A DNA stretch of 64,000 bases, from contig PFDP01000014.1 in assembly GCA_002772535.1 (NCBI GenBank), forward strand, positions 101,402-165,401, given 5' to 3'. The stretch is from Candidatus Peregrinibacteria bacterium CG10_big_fil_rev_8_21_14_0_10_36_19 (lineage in GTDB: Bacteria > Patescibacteriota > Gracilibacteria > UBA1369 > LOWO2-01-FULL-3). The stretch's first letter is position 1; every line of letters begins with the position of its first letter. This document shows positions 24,506 to 33,594 of this stretch, one piece after another. The translations under genes and the position numbers were made by a program. The notes beneath the pieces were generated by a model, which had not been told where the DNA came from, did no database searches, and worked only from the letters and a program-made list of their open reading frames with translations.

Positions 24506-24855
24506 GATTCAAGTAGCACAGACCCTAAGATTAAAAAAATACCAGTCCACCAATTAAGAGACCGGAGAATTTGAAGTAACAAGCAAACATTTACAATCAA
24601 ACTCAAGAAAAAACCTTGCCTAAAAGCAACATTAATATGTTGATAAAAAATCTCATTCTTAAAAAGCCAAACTCTAAAATAAAAACCTAAAATTGTAAAA
24701 GTACAAGTTAAGGCAATAAACAAAGTCAAAAAGAAAAATGTCATAGAAACTCCAGTAGAAACAAACGGTGATAATTTATTAATAACCAAAAACCAAGCAA
24801 TCCAAGCAAAGCCACCAGAGCTAGCAATAATTGATATGTAACGATTATAAGTCAT
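24469..24855 (-). CDS. Four-helix membrane protein, unknown
   Basis: About 128 residues starting MTYNRYISII with four hydrophobic segments. I chose the ATG at 24855 because it overlaps the upstream gene's stop by only 11 bp; the longer frame to 24903 would add 16 residues read inside that gene. No family recognised. Its 3' end overlaps the end of the convergent lepB by 37 bp. Confidence 0.55.
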   Translation of the reverse strand: MTYNRYISIIASSGGFAWIAWFLVINKLSPFVSTGVSMTFFFLTLFIALTCTFTILGFYFRVWLFKNEIFYQHINVAFRQGFFLSLIVNVCLLLQILRSLNWWTGIFLILGSVLLESYFSSKDSEFIE

Positions 24856-25786
24856 ATTTATGTTTTCCTTTATCAGCAATAATACCATAAACCCAAAGAC
24901 CAAAACTCACAAACAATAATGGGAATAAATAGTATGAAACTTCCTTAAGCAAACTACTCATCATGAAAGAATAAAACCGACTATAAATTGCGGCCGATTC
25001 TGAAACCAGATTTTTAGGCAGAAAAAGAAAAGTAAGCAAAGCTAAAACAAAAATAAATGCAGCAAAAAACACTGTTTTAGAAACCCATTTCAAAACTCTT
25101 ATTTTTGGAGAATTAACAATTAAAGCTATAAGCATTAAAACAAAGGCCAAAAGCAATCCACCAAACAAAAAGAACACATTCATCAAATTTCTAAAGAACA
25201 AAAATAAATTACCTTCAAAAAAACTTGGCAAAGAAACAGTGTAACCAAATTCATCCGGAACATTACTCAAAAGACCAATATCCAAAGAGCTCTTTAATTT
25301 AGACTTCACATCCATCTTAGAAAAACCAACAGGTAAACAAGCTTTTTCACCATCAAAATCTTCAATATCATCTGAACATTTATCCAATTTTGAAATATAG
25401 AGATCAGCCAATTCATCAGCAACTAAATCATTTTTATTCGTTAACCACTTTAAAGGAAACCTTAACTCAAGATCACCTTCAGCATCCACAGTCGCATTTT
25501 TAATTTCAGTAATAAAAGAATCGATTACTAATGCCAAATCCGCCTTATCAAAAACGCTTCTTAAAATATTTTCAACATCCTCATCTTCTAATAAATACTG
25601 AGCTCTTAAGTCTTCATCAATATGCATAGGTATTTCAAAAACAGCAAATTCATACATTACATCAACAAAATCACCTTTATAAAATGCCTCATTAAAAAAT
25701 GTCTGAAAAAAACCAAAAGAAAGAGCTACAGGAAAAAACAACAAAACATAAACCAACATCAATAAAGCTGCGAAAAACTTTCTCAT
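24845..25786 (-). CDS. Multi-pass membrane protein with extracellular domain, unknown
   Basis: 313 residues: an N-terminal transmembrane or signal-anchor segment (about 5-27), an acidic domain of about 155 residues facing outside (two Cys, in LDKCSDD and GEKACLP, may form a disulphide), then three C-terminal transmembrane segments. No family recognised. It probably forms an operon with the small four-helix protein downstream (11-bp overlap) and lies 37 bp from the DHH phosphoesterase gene on the same strand. Confidence 0.6.
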   Translation of the reverse strand: MRKFFAALLMLVYVLLFFPVALSFGFFQTFFNEAFYKGDFVDVMYEFAVFEIPMHIDEDLRAQYLLEDEDVENILRSVFDKADLALVIDSFITEIKNATVDAEGDLELRFPLKWLTNKNDLVADELADLYISKLDKCSDDIEDFDGEKACLPVGFSKMDVKSKLKSSLDIGLLSNVPDEFGYTVSLPSFFEGNLFLFFRNLMNVFFLFGGLLLAFVLMLIALIVNSPKIRVLKWVSKTVFFAAFIFVLALLTFLFLPKNLVSESAAIYSRFYSFMMSSLLKEVSYYLFPLLFVSFGLWVYGIIADKGKHKYDL

Positions 25787-25822
25787 ATAAAATAAGCTAG
25801 CAAAAATAAAGAGATCAGGGAA

Positions 25823-26809
25823 CTAAAACTCTAAAGATTTTTTTGACATATCATCAGAAACTATTTTGTAACTAATTTCCCTTTCCAGCTTACCTTTCAT
25901 CATAAAACCAGAAGCCTTAGGATGTCCACCACCACCAAACACAGCAGCAATTCTAGAAAGATCCACTTCATCATTACGGGTTCTAAAAGACCCCTTCACA
26001 TTCCCCTTTCTATCTTCATTAATCAACACTGCAAATTTCGAATCAGGAACCATATTAAGATAATCAATAACACCAGACAAATCTTCCGGGCCAGCATTTG
26101 ATGCCAAATAATCCTCTTCGTTCACAATACTCATAACCACATTATCATCAGTAACTTGAGCCTTCTGCAAAACACTACCCCACAGTTTTAAAGTTTTAAC
26201 AGTGTTAGATCTAAATAGAGATTTTACAACCTCGGAAATCCTTCCACCATGTAACATTAAATCTGCCGCAATAGCATAAACATCTTTTGAGGTATTAGAA
26301 TGCATAAAACTTCCAGTATCACCATAAATACCCGCAAGCAAAGCGGTTGCAACATCTTCACTTATGTCCACACAAAGCAACTTGAAAATGTTATAAATTA
26401 TTACGGTAGCAGAAGCAGCTTTAGTATCAACAATATTTAAATCACCAAACATATCATTAGAAGCATGATGATCTATATTCACAATCTTACTCTTATAGCT
26501 AAATAAATCCTCATATTTTAAGTGAAAATCTGTCATATATGAAGCACCACAATCTACTATTACTATTAAGTCAAATTCCTTCACATCAAACTCCCTAACA
26601 TAACAATCGATAAAAGGCAGAAAAGAAAAAGCCTTCGAAGGCTTATCAACACAAGCATTTGTAACCATTTTTCCCAAAGACTCAAGCCACAATTTCATAG
26701 CGATTCCGGCACCCAAGGTGTCCGCATCAGGTCTGCGATGAGATATAACTAGAATTCTATTAGCTATATCAACCCTCTCCTTCAACTGTTTAACTAAATT
26801 TTCCATCAT
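25823..26809 (-). CDS. nrnA: DHH/DHHA1 phosphoesterase, NrnA-like oligoribonuclease
   Basis: A 328-residue DHH-family enzyme. Metal-binding motifs run in order: SHRRPDADTLGAG (DAD), IVDCGAS, NIDHHASND (DHH), YGDTGSF, and the DHHA1 substrate motif GGGGHPKASGF near 298. This arrangement is that of NrnA/MgpA, which degrade nano-RNA and 3'-phosphoadenosine phosphate. CPR bacteria usually lack the orn oligoribonuclease, so NrnA would fill that role. A c-di-AMP/pApA phosphodiesterase role is the alternative. Confidence 0.85.
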   Translation of the reverse strand: MMENLVKQLKERVDIANRILVISHRRPDADTLGAGIAMKLWLESLGKMVTNACVDKPSKAFSFLPFIDCYVREFDVKEFDLIVIVDCGASYMTDFHLKYEDLFSYKSKIVNIDHHASNDMFGDLNIVDTKAASATVIIYNIFKLLCVDISEDVATALLAGIYGDTGSFMHSNTSKDVYAIAADLMLHGGRISEVVKSLFRSNTVKTLKLWGSVLQKAQVTDDNVVMSIVNEEDYLASNAGPEDLSGVIDYLNMVPDSKFAVLINEDRKGNVKGSFRTRNDEVDLSRIAAVFGGGGHPKASGFMMKGKLEREISYKIVSDDMSKKSLEF

Positions 26810-26879
26810 AATTGTAGATAAAGGATGTATTATAGAAGAAATCTAGAATTAAGCAAGAGATTTTTACTGTAGGCTTTGA

Positions 26880-26885
26880 TACAAT
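26880..26885 (+). promoter_or_regulatory. fmt -10 box, leaderless geometry
   Basis: TACAAT ends 6 nt before the fmt ATG at 26892. No SD and no good -35 at 16-18 nt. The distance places transcription start on or next to the ATG. Confidence 0.45.
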
Positions 26886-26891
26886 CATTCT

Positions 26892-27797
26892 ATGAAAATA
26901 GCCTATTTCGGAACACCAGAATTTGCAGTACCAATATTAGAAACACTTATTTCTAAAGACAATATTGAAATAGTTGCAGTAATCACACAACCAGACAAAA
27001 AATTTGGAAGAAAACAAGAAACAATTTCACCTGCAGTAAAAATATCAGCTCAAAAATTTAACCTTCCAGTATTTCAACCAGAAAATAGTCAAGAACTAAA
27101 CAAAATAACAAAAAACCTAAAAGTTGATTTTTTTGTAGTAGTAGCATTTGGCATGATCTTCAATCAAGAAACACTAAACATTCCAAAATACGGATGTATA
27201 AACATTCATCCATCACTATTGCCAAAATACCGAGGAGCTTCCCCATTGCATGAGGCGATACTACACGGCGATCAGGAAACAGGAGTGTCAATAATGGAAA
27301 TGAGTGCAAAAATGGATGCAGGACCTTTGTACATTTGTCAGAGACTAAAAATAAATGAATCAGATGACATTAATACTTTAACAATAAAAACTTCCCTACT
27401 TGCAAGCCAACTCTTACCAGAAACACTTTCAGATATTATGGAAGGATATCTAACCTCAGTACCTCAATCAAAAACCAACATAAGTTACTGTAAAAAAATC
27501 AAAAAAGAAGATGGAGAAATTCATAAAAACAAAAGTGCAAAAGAAATAATCAATATGTATAGAGCATACAAAGAATGGCCAGAAATTTATACAATCCAAA
27601 ATGATAAAAAAATTAAGTTATTAGAAATAGAAATTTCAGATTATCAAGATCAAGCCGGAACTTTAGTCAAACATGGTAAAGAGTTATTTTTAGGTACTAA
27701 AACAAAATCAATTAAAATAAATAAAATACAGCCAGAAGGTAAAAACCCCATGGATGCACAAAGCTTTATAAATGGGAATCAAGCCCTCTTTAAATAA
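26892..27797 (+). CDS. fmt: Methionyl-tRNA formyltransferase
   Basis: Fmt formylates initiator Met-tRNA using 10-formyl-THF, linking to the folate operon of this genome. The 301-residue protein begins KIAYFGTPEFAVPIL, has TQPDKKFGR, the catalytic NIHPSLLPKYRGASPLHEAIL and a following GVSIMEMSAKMDAGPL. A C-terminal OB-like domain (about 205-301) is present. It is tail-to-tail with the ligase-like gene (19-bp overlap). Confidence 0.95.
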   Translation: MKIAYFGTPEFAVPILETLISKDNIEIVAVITQPDKKFGRKQETISPAVKISAQKFNLPVFQPENSQELNKITKNLKVDFFVVVAFGMIFNQETLNIPKYGCINIHPSLLPKYRGASPLHEAILHGDQETGVSIMEMSAKMDAGPLYICQRLKINESDDINTLTIKTSLLASQLLPETLSDIMEGYLTSVPQSKTNISYCKKIKKEDGEIHKNKSAKEIINMYRAYKEWPEIYTIQNDKKIKLLEIEISDYQDQAGTLVKHGKELFLGTKTKSIKINKIQPEGKNPMDAQSFINGNQALFK

Positions 27798-29050
27798 AAA
27801 CCCGCAAAACCAAGAACAGTCGCAAAAAGCATCTGACCTTGATACAAAGAAATCAAATAGTGATCAAAAAATCCAATAAAAGAAAAAGACATTAATATTG
27901 CCAAAATAGAGAGTGTCATATTTTTAGAGAAATCCCCTTTTAAGGATTTTAATTTCTTAAATAAACCATTGAAAACAACAACAAACAAATAGATCAAAGA
28001 GAGAAAAGCAAAAACCCCTGACTCAGCAAATACAAGTAAATAAATATTGTGAACAGGCTGAAAAACCCAAGGTAAAATTTTAATTTCAGAATAGTCCTGC
28101 ATAGTTGCAGTAAAATCACCAACACCCAAGCCAAATGGATGAGATTTAATCATTTCGAAAGCTATATCAAGATAAAAATATCTTTGCATCATGGCAACGT
28201 CATTCAAAGCAAATCTTTCTAGAAAAACTCTTCCAAATCCCAAAATAAATAGCAGCAAAGAAATTAGGCCAAGAAAATAAAAGATAGACTTAAAAGAAAA
28301 TTTTCCATGATAAAACCACATATAAAACATAAGCGAAAAAATAAAGGCAAAAAGACCACTTCTTGAAAAAGTTAAGAAAAGTGCCAAAAGTAATAACAAA
28401 ATAATTGCCTTAAAAAACAAAGATCTTTTTACAAAATTAAATGCAAAGAAAATTGCCGTAAGCAAATAAGCCGCAAAAATATTTGGATGGGGAAAGGTTC
28501 CGTAAATTCGCAAAATACTTTTATCAAAAAGACCTACCTTAGCCACCCCTACTTCAGCAGAAGAAATAACAGGTTCACCAAAAAACCTTAAACCTAAAGA
28601 CTCCTGTAAAACATATTGCCCAATACCAATCAAAGCCTCAAAAAACATCACGTAAATAAAAAGTTTGGCTAAGTTTTTAATATCAACAAAGCCATTTACT
28701 ATTACCAAATAAACAACGAAAAACTCTAAAAATCTAAAAATATAAAATAAAGAACTAAATAAATTTGAAGTAAGAAAAAGAGAAAGACAAGATGCCAGGA
28801 AAAAAACTAAAAAAGCATAACCTATTTTTTTAAAACCAATTTTACACTCCTTAAAAAACCAAGGAGCCAAAAACAATAACCCAAGAAGCAAAAATATATC
28901 GGCTAAATAAACAAAATGACTTAAATAAGGATTAAAAAAACCAGAACTATAAATCCCCTCAGAAAACAACAATGCACTTATTTGAAAAGGTAAACACGCA
29001 AAAAACAAGTAAAAGAAAATAGAAGAAATTTTTTTAGCCTGCTTGATCAT
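27779..29050 (-). CDS. O-antigen ligase/polymerase-like membrane protein
   Basis: 423 residues with about 10-12 transmembrane segments. The Wzy_C/WaaL-type signature is visible in the central LFLTFSRSGLFAFIFSLMFY helix and the C-terminal QPVHNIYLLVFAESGVFAF (family: H-N-x-x-L-x-x-x-x-x-x-G). Such proteins polymerise or ligate surface glycans on undecaprenyl carriers or glycosylate proteins. The TagA/WecG gene at 20188 hints at glycan synthesis elsewhere in the genome. It overlaps the upstream sugar-binding lipoprotein gene by 17 bp. Confidence 0.82.
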   Translation of the reverse strand: MIKQAKKISSIFFYLFFACLPFQISALLFSEGIYSSGFFNPYLSHFVYLADIFLLLGLLFLAPWFFKECKIGFKKIGYAFLVFFLASCLSLFLTSNLFSSLFYIFRFLEFFVVYLVIVNGFVDIKNLAKLFIYVMFFEALIGIGQYVLQESLGLRFFGEPVISSAEVGVAKVGLFDKSILRIYGTFPHPNIFAAYLLTAIFFAFNFVKRSLFFKAIILLLLLALFLTFSRSGLFAFIFSLMFYMWFYHGKFSFKSIFYFLGLISLLLFILGFGRVFLERFALNDVAMMQRYFYLDIAFEMIKSHPFGLGVGDFTATMQDYSEIKILPWVFQPVHNIYLLVFAESGVFAFLSLIYLFVVVFNGLFKKLKSLKGDFSKNMTLSILAILMSFSFIGFFDHYLISLYQGQMLFATVLGFAGFYLKRA

Positions 29051-30452
29051 TTTTTGGTGTCAAAAAAGGTATAAAACCACCCTTAGGAATTAATTTATTA
29101 ACCTCCTCCTGAGCCTTAACTAATTCATTTAATGTCGACCCATTTTCACTAAAATTATCAGCTAATCTTAAGAACAATTTTTTATACAAATCATAATCAA
29201 AAACAGGAAAACTTTCAGCAAAACCAACCTGTGCAGCAAACACTCCAAATTCAGGATCCAAAACTTGGTCATTAATCATATCCCTACGACTAGTTGGTTT
29301 ATGAGTTTTATTAAAATACTTTGTTAAATTTTCTTTAGAAGTTAATTCAAGCAAAAAGTCCCAAGCAATATCTGGATTATCGGAATTGCGAGAAACAGTT
29401 TCAGCAAAGTAATTAGCATACGTAACACGCTTATTAGAAGAAATTTGAGGATCATACAACTGAGGAAGTAAGGCAACTTTCATATCAGACTTTTTAATTG
29501 CAGCCACTCCCCTAGAGTTTAATAAATTAATGTAATTCAATATTTGATCATTAGTATATGAATACCCCAAAATCATAGAAACATCACCTCTTGCAAACGC
29601 CTCAACCTCTTTACCATCAATCCCCTCAACAACCTCATCATTAAATGAAAAATTGTCAACTCTCTCATCAGAAAAACTAGTATACAGTTTCAAGGCCTCA
29701 AATGCAGGAAAGTCAGCTTTTCTGTTAGCAAAAGTAGCCATTTTTAATTGTGAATCATAAAACTGAGTACCACTTTGCAACATCATAGCAAAAATTGCAT
29801 CCAAGGAACGTGAAATAGAATCACCACGGCCTAATGCAATTCCAGATCTTTCAAAAACACCATACTCATCGTTAAATTTAGACAACTCCTTAACATCCTC
29901 TTTAATCCCCTCCCAAGTGTTAGAAGGTTTCCCGGTTTGAGGCAACGAGTCCTCAAAATGAGATTTATTATAGTATAAGGCTAAGTTATCAACAGTCATT
30001 GGCAAGCCATATATACGCTTTACACCTTCACCATCTGGCCTTACTAAATCTTTAGCTGCCACATCAACAAAAGTAGCCGAAAAGGCCTCAGGATTACCAA
30101 CCTCAAGTGGCAAAGGAGAAATCTTTTTATAATTACTTGCAAACCAAGTATTAGGAACAGAAAACAAATCCGGCCCCTCTCCTTCCGCCATTTCATTTAA
30201 CAAAACCCTTTGATATTCGTCAAAATCAGAAAATTTACGATAATTAATTTTAAGACCAGGATGCTTAGCAATATAATCATTTATAAACGGCTGCATTACA
30301 TCAGTATCCTCCAAAAATTTATAGTAAGTTAATTCAATTCCAGCATAATTTTTTTGAGCCTCAGGTGGAGTCTTTCTTCTACAACCAGTTAAAGCAATCG
30401 TAAAAACCAATGCAAGTAAAAGGAGGAAAGATATTTTTTTCTTTAATTTCAT
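29034..30452 (-). CDS. Extracellular sugar-binding lipoprotein (SBP_bac_1)
   Basis: About 472 residues from the ATG at 30452 (MKLKKKISF), chosen because the hydrophobic signal follows at once and ends in the lipobox LTGC; a GTG at 30473 would add seven residues before it. The mature protein has the type 1 solute-binding layout: EGPDLFSVPNTWFAS, GLPMTVDNLALYYNK, GDVSMILGYSY and a hinge-like late ISWDFLLEL-type segment (DIAWDFLLELT). It should deliver a sugar or related ligand to an ABC permease, but no permease gene is near. It overlaps the ligase-like gene by 17 bp. Confidence 0.82.
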   Translation of the reverse strand: MKLKKKISFLLLLALVFTIALTGCRRKTPPEAQKNYAGIELTYYKFLEDTDVMQPFINDYIAKHPGLKINYRKFSDFDEYQRVLLNEMAEGEGPDLFSVPNTWFASNYKKISPLPLEVGNPEAFSATFVDVAAKDLVRPDGEGVKRIYGLPMTVDNLALYYNKSHFEDSLPQTGKPSNTWEGIKEDVKELSKFNDEYGVFERSGIALGRGDSISRSLDAIFAMMLQSGTQFYDSQLKMATFANRKADFPAFEALKLYTSFSDERVDNFSFNDEVVEGIDGKEVEAFARGDVSMILGYSYTNDQILNYINLLNSRGVAAIKKSDMKVALLPQLYDPQISSNKRVTYANYFAETVSRNSDNPDIAWDFLLELTSKENLTKYFNKTHKPTSRRDMINDQVLDPEFGVFAAQVGFAESFPVFDYDLYKKLFLRLADNFSENGSTLNELVKAQEEVNKLIPKGGFIPFLTPKNDQAG

Positions 30453-30514
30453 AGGAATTTTGAGAGACACCACCCATTATAGATAAACATCACTACAACC
30501 GCAATTAACTTTAT

Positions 30515-30868
30515 TTAGGACGCTGGATCTTCTTTTTTATTCCAAGACAAAATGTTTAAACTATCAGCAACTATTTCAGTTTTCCACTGCTTATTACCAT
30601 CAGAATCATTATAAGAATTATTAATAAGTCTACCCTCAAGATAAATAGGAGAACCTTTAGTTAAAAAACGATTAGCAATATCAGCTAATCCAGAAAAGAC
30701 AACCACTCTATGAAAATCAACAGCATCAACTAATTGATCACCATCTCCCTTAATTTTCCTATTAATAGCAACAGGGAAATTAACAACCACCTTTCCATCT
30801 TTGGTTTGACGCAAATCTGGATCAGCAGCTAACCTCCCTATAAAAGTAACACGATTTAAATGACGCAT
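30515..30868 (-). CDS. ssb: Single-stranded DNA-binding protein, short form
   Basis: 117 residues, the OB-fold core of bacterial SSB: RHLNRVTFIGRLAADPDLRQT at the start, VVNFPVAINR, and KGSPIYLEGRLINNSY. The protein ends NILSWNKKEDPAS soon after the OB fold, so the long disordered linker and the acidic DDxIPF tip that recruits repair and replication proteins are missing. It may therefore be a second SSB rather than the main one. It is divergent from ribE (105 bp between starts). Confidence 0.9.
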   Translation of the reverse strand: MRHLNRVTFIGRLAADPDLRQTKDGKVVVNFPVAINRKIKGDGDQLVDAVDFHRVVVFSGLADIANRFLTKGSPIYLEGRLINNSYNDSDGNKQWKTEIVADSLNILSWNKKEDPAS

Positions 30869-30973
30869 AATACAAAGTTAAATAATATTTAACTCATTTT
30901 TACCAAGAGAAAATGAAAAAAATCTTAAGTTTTTCTTAAAAAATGCTAAACTCATGACCAATAACAAAATATT

Positions 30974-31606
30974 ATGTTTACAGGAATCATTACAGAAGTG
31001 GGAAAAGTCAAAGAAGTTGAAGAAAGCAACAATGGAAAAACATTTGAAATTGAAGCCCCAAAAACGGTAAAAAATAAAGAAATTGGTTCATCAATAGCAA
31101 TAAACGGCGTTTGCACAACAGTAACAGAACTAAAAGAAAATAGTTTTAAATGCCATGCAATTCCAGAAACTCTAGAGTTAACAAATCTAGGAAGTCTAAG
31201 ACCTGAATCAGAAGTAAACTTAGAAAGCCCATTAACTCTTAATCAAGCACTCGACGGACACTTAGTACAAGGACATGTAGATGGGGTTGGAAAAGTTACC
31301 GAGTTTCAAAAATCAGAAAAAACAATCTTACGCATACAGTTTCCTCAAAAATTAGCACCGTATCTTTCACACAAAGGATCAATAACAATAAATGGAGTAA
31401 GTCTAACCATTTCAAAACTCTACACAAATGAGCTTGAAGTAAGTTTAATACCACACACCATCAAAGAAACTAATTTTAGAAACTTACAAATTGGAGACTT
31501 AGTAAATCTAGAAATAGATCTTATTGCACGATACTTAAAAAACCTGTTAGATAACAAAGAAAAAGAAACTAAATACGAATTTTTACAAGAAAGAGGATTC
31601 TTATAA
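30974..31606 (+). CDS. ribE: Riboflavin synthase
   Basis: RibE dismutates two 6,7-dimethyl-8-ribityllumazines to riboflavin and pyrimidinedione. The 210-residue protein has the duplicated lumazine-binding barrel: MFTGIITEVGKV and IAINGVCTTVTEL in the first half, LVQGHVDGVGKV and ITINGVSLTIS in the second. The TAA stop and the ribH ATG overlap by one base. The upstream genes ribA/ribB/ribD are not in the window. Confidence 0.95.
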   Translation: MFTGIITEVGKVKEVEESNNGKTFEIEAPKTVKNKEIGSSIAINGVCTTVTELKENSFKCHAIPETLELTNLGSLRPESEVNLESPLTLNQALDGHLVQGHVDGVGKVTEFQKSEKTILRIQFPQKLAPYLSHKGSITINGVSLTISKLYTNELEVSLIPHTIKETNFRNLQIGDLVNLEIDLIARYLKNLLDNKEKETKYEFLQERGFL

Positions 31607-32043
31607 TGGAAATAAATTTACCAACAAATTTAGAACTCAGTGGAGAAGGAAAAAAAATTACAATAATTTTGCCTTATTTCAATGATGAACTAGGAACAGA
31701 ACTACTTAAAAACACTGAAAAAGAATTAAAATCATTAAAAACCACAGAAATTCAAATAGTAAGAGTTTTTGGCACAATGGAGTTACCTTTTGCCTGTCAA
31801 AAAATTATCGAAAAAGAAAAACCTGACGCAATCATTGCATTAGGTATTGTAATTAGAGGAGAAACTAAACATTTTGACCTCGTGAATGAAATAACACATC
31901 AAGGACTAATGAATGTACAACTAGAACTAAAAACACCAATTATTTTTGGAATATTAGCCTGTGAAAACAAACAACAAGCAATAGACAGGCTAAACAAAGG
32001 CAAACACTTTGCCCAAACAGCATTATTACAAATATCACTATGA
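31606..32043 (+). CDS. ribH: 6,7-dimethyl-8-ribityllumazine synthase
   Basis: RibH condenses ribityl-aminouracil with dihydroxybutanone phosphate to the lumazine used by RibE. The 145-residue protein shows VFGTMELPFACQKII, ALGIVIRGETKHFDLV and GILACENKQQAIDR, all family motifs. Length is near the usual 150. Its TGA overlaps the pgk ATG by 4 bp, coupling riboflavin synthesis with a glycolysis gene. Confidence 0.95.
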   Translation: MEINLPTNLELSGEGKKITIILPYFNDELGTELLKNTEKELKSLKTTEIQIVRVFGTMELPFACQKIIEKEKPDAIIALGIVIRGETKHFDLVNEITHQGLMNVQLELKTPIIFGILACENKQQAIDRLNKGKHFAQTALLQISL

Positions 32044-33230
32044 ATTTTAAAAAATTAACAGATTTAGGAGATATCTCAGGAAAAAAAGTTCTACTAAGAG
32101 TAGATTTTAATGTCCCACTAAAAATAGATGGTACAGTTCAAGACGACACAAGAATAACCGCATCAATACCAACAATAAAATTTCTACAAGAAAAAGGAGC
32201 AAAAGTAATAATCATATCACACCTTGGCAGACCAAAAGGCGAAAAATCACCAGAACTAAGTCTTGTGAATATTTCAAAACACCTAGAACAACTATTGAAT
32301 CAAAAAATACAATTTAGTGAAGAGTCCATTGGCGAAAAAGTAGAACAAACAATATCCGAAATGAAAAATGGTGAAATATTAATACTAGAAAACATAAGAT
32401 TTCATAAAGAGGAAGAAGAGTGTGAAGAAAAATTCACAAAAGAACTTGCACATCTGGGAGAAATATTTGTAAATGATGCATTTGGAACAGCTCACAGAAG
32501 ACATGCCTCAACCGCAGGCCTTGCAGACTACCTACCAGCCTATCCAGGACTTTTAATGGAAAAAGAGATTGAACACCTATCACCCCTACTACATTCAGAA
32601 ATAAAGAGACCACTTGTAATGATTTTTGGTGGAGCAAAAATAGATACCAAAATTGGAGTAATACAAAACTTTTTAAACAAAGCAGATACATTTCTTATAG
32701 GCGGAGGTCTCGCAAACACATTCCTATTTGCAAATGGAAAAAATGTAGGCTCATCATTATGTGAAAAAGATAAATCAGAACTAGCAAAATCTATCATGGA
32801 AGAATGCTCAAGAAATAAAAAATTATTTCTACTCCCAAAAGACGTAGTTGTATCCACAGAAATATCAGAAGACGCAATAACAAAAAATATATCTAGCGAT
32901 TCCGTATCCGAAGACGAGAAAATTCTAGACATTGGAATAGAAACAGCAAAAGAATATGCAGAAGAAGTAAAAACAGCAGGTACAATAATTTGGAATGGAC
33001 CACTTGGATTATGTGAATTAAAACCTTTTCAAAATGGATCAAAAATAGTAGCAGAAGCTGTCGCAGAAAACAAAGGAACAACAATTCTAGGGGGCGGCGA
33101 CACCGCAGACAGCATCAAAAGGCTCAACATTCCAGAAGACAAATTTACACACATATCAACAGGCGGTGGCGCCGCCATTGAGTACCTCTCTGGAGAAACG
33201 CTACCAGGAATTGAATGCCTTAAAGCATAG
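32040..33230 (+). CDS. pgk: Phosphoglycerate kinase
   Basis: Glycolytic enzyme making ATP from 1,3-bisphosphoglycerate. The 396-residue protein has VLLRVDFNVPLK, ISHLGRPKG, NDAFGTAHRRHAST, GGAKIDTKIGVI, IIWNGPLGLCE and GGGDTADSI; the C-terminal STGGGAAIEYLSG is complete. It is the last gene of the ribE-ribH-pgk unit and ends 11 bp inside the convergent ridA. The grouping with riboflavin genes is unusual. Confidence 0.97.
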   Translation: MNFKKLTDLGDISGKKVLLRVDFNVPLKIDGTVQDDTRITASIPTIKFLQEKGAKVIIISHLGRPKGEKSPELSLVNISKHLEQLLNQKIQFSEESIGEKVEQTISEMKNGEILILENIRFHKEEEECEEKFTKELAHLGEIFVNDAFGTAHRRHASTAGLADYLPAYPGLLMEKEIEHLSPLLHSEIKRPLVMIFGGAKIDTKIGVIQNFLNKADTFLIGGGLANTFLFANGKNVGSSLCEKDKSELAKSIMEECSRNKKLFLLPKDVVVSTEISEDAITKNISSDSVSEDEKILDIGIETAKEYAEEVKTAGTIIWNGPLGLCELKPFQNGSKIVAEAVAENKGTTILGGGDTADSIKRLNIPEDKFTHISTGGGAAIEYLSGETLPGIECLKA

Positions 33231-33594
33231 CAATACAGTCAATTTCTACTAAAACATCTTTTGGAAGTCTGGAAACCTCAACAGTTGAACGAGCCGGCTT
33301 AGTGTCCCCAACAAAAAATTGAGAATATACTTCATTCACAATACCAAAATCCTCCATGCTTTTTAAAAAAATAGTAGTTTTAACTACTTTTCCAAAAGAA
33401 GATCCAGCAGAAATTAAAACCTCATTCATATTATTAAGAACCTGTTTTGCTTGATCAGAAACACCTCCACTAACCAAAACCCCATCTTTATCTAACGGAA
33501 TTTGCCCACTGCAAAAAACATATTCACCAGCAATAATTGCTTGTGAATATGGACCAATTGCCTGAGGAGCATTAAGTGTACTTACTTTTTTCAT
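33220..33594 (-). CDS. ridA: RidA family enamine/imine deaminase
   Basis: RidA hydrolyses reactive 2-aminoacrylate made by PLP enzymes. 124 residues with AIGPYSQAI, FCSGQIPLD, NMNEVLISAG and a terminal KPARSTVEVSRLPKDVLVEIDCIA that includes the conserved Arg. Length is normal. It overlaps pgk at the tail and the PAP2-like gene's end by 23 bp, so it follows that gene in an operon. Confidence 0.93.
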   Translation of the reverse strand: MKKVSTLNAPQAIGPYSQAIIAGEYVFCSGQIPLDKDGVLVSGGVSDQAKQVLNNMNEVLISAGSSFGKVVKTTIFLKSMEDFGIVNEVYSQFFVGDTKPARSTVEVSRLPKDVLVEIDCIAML

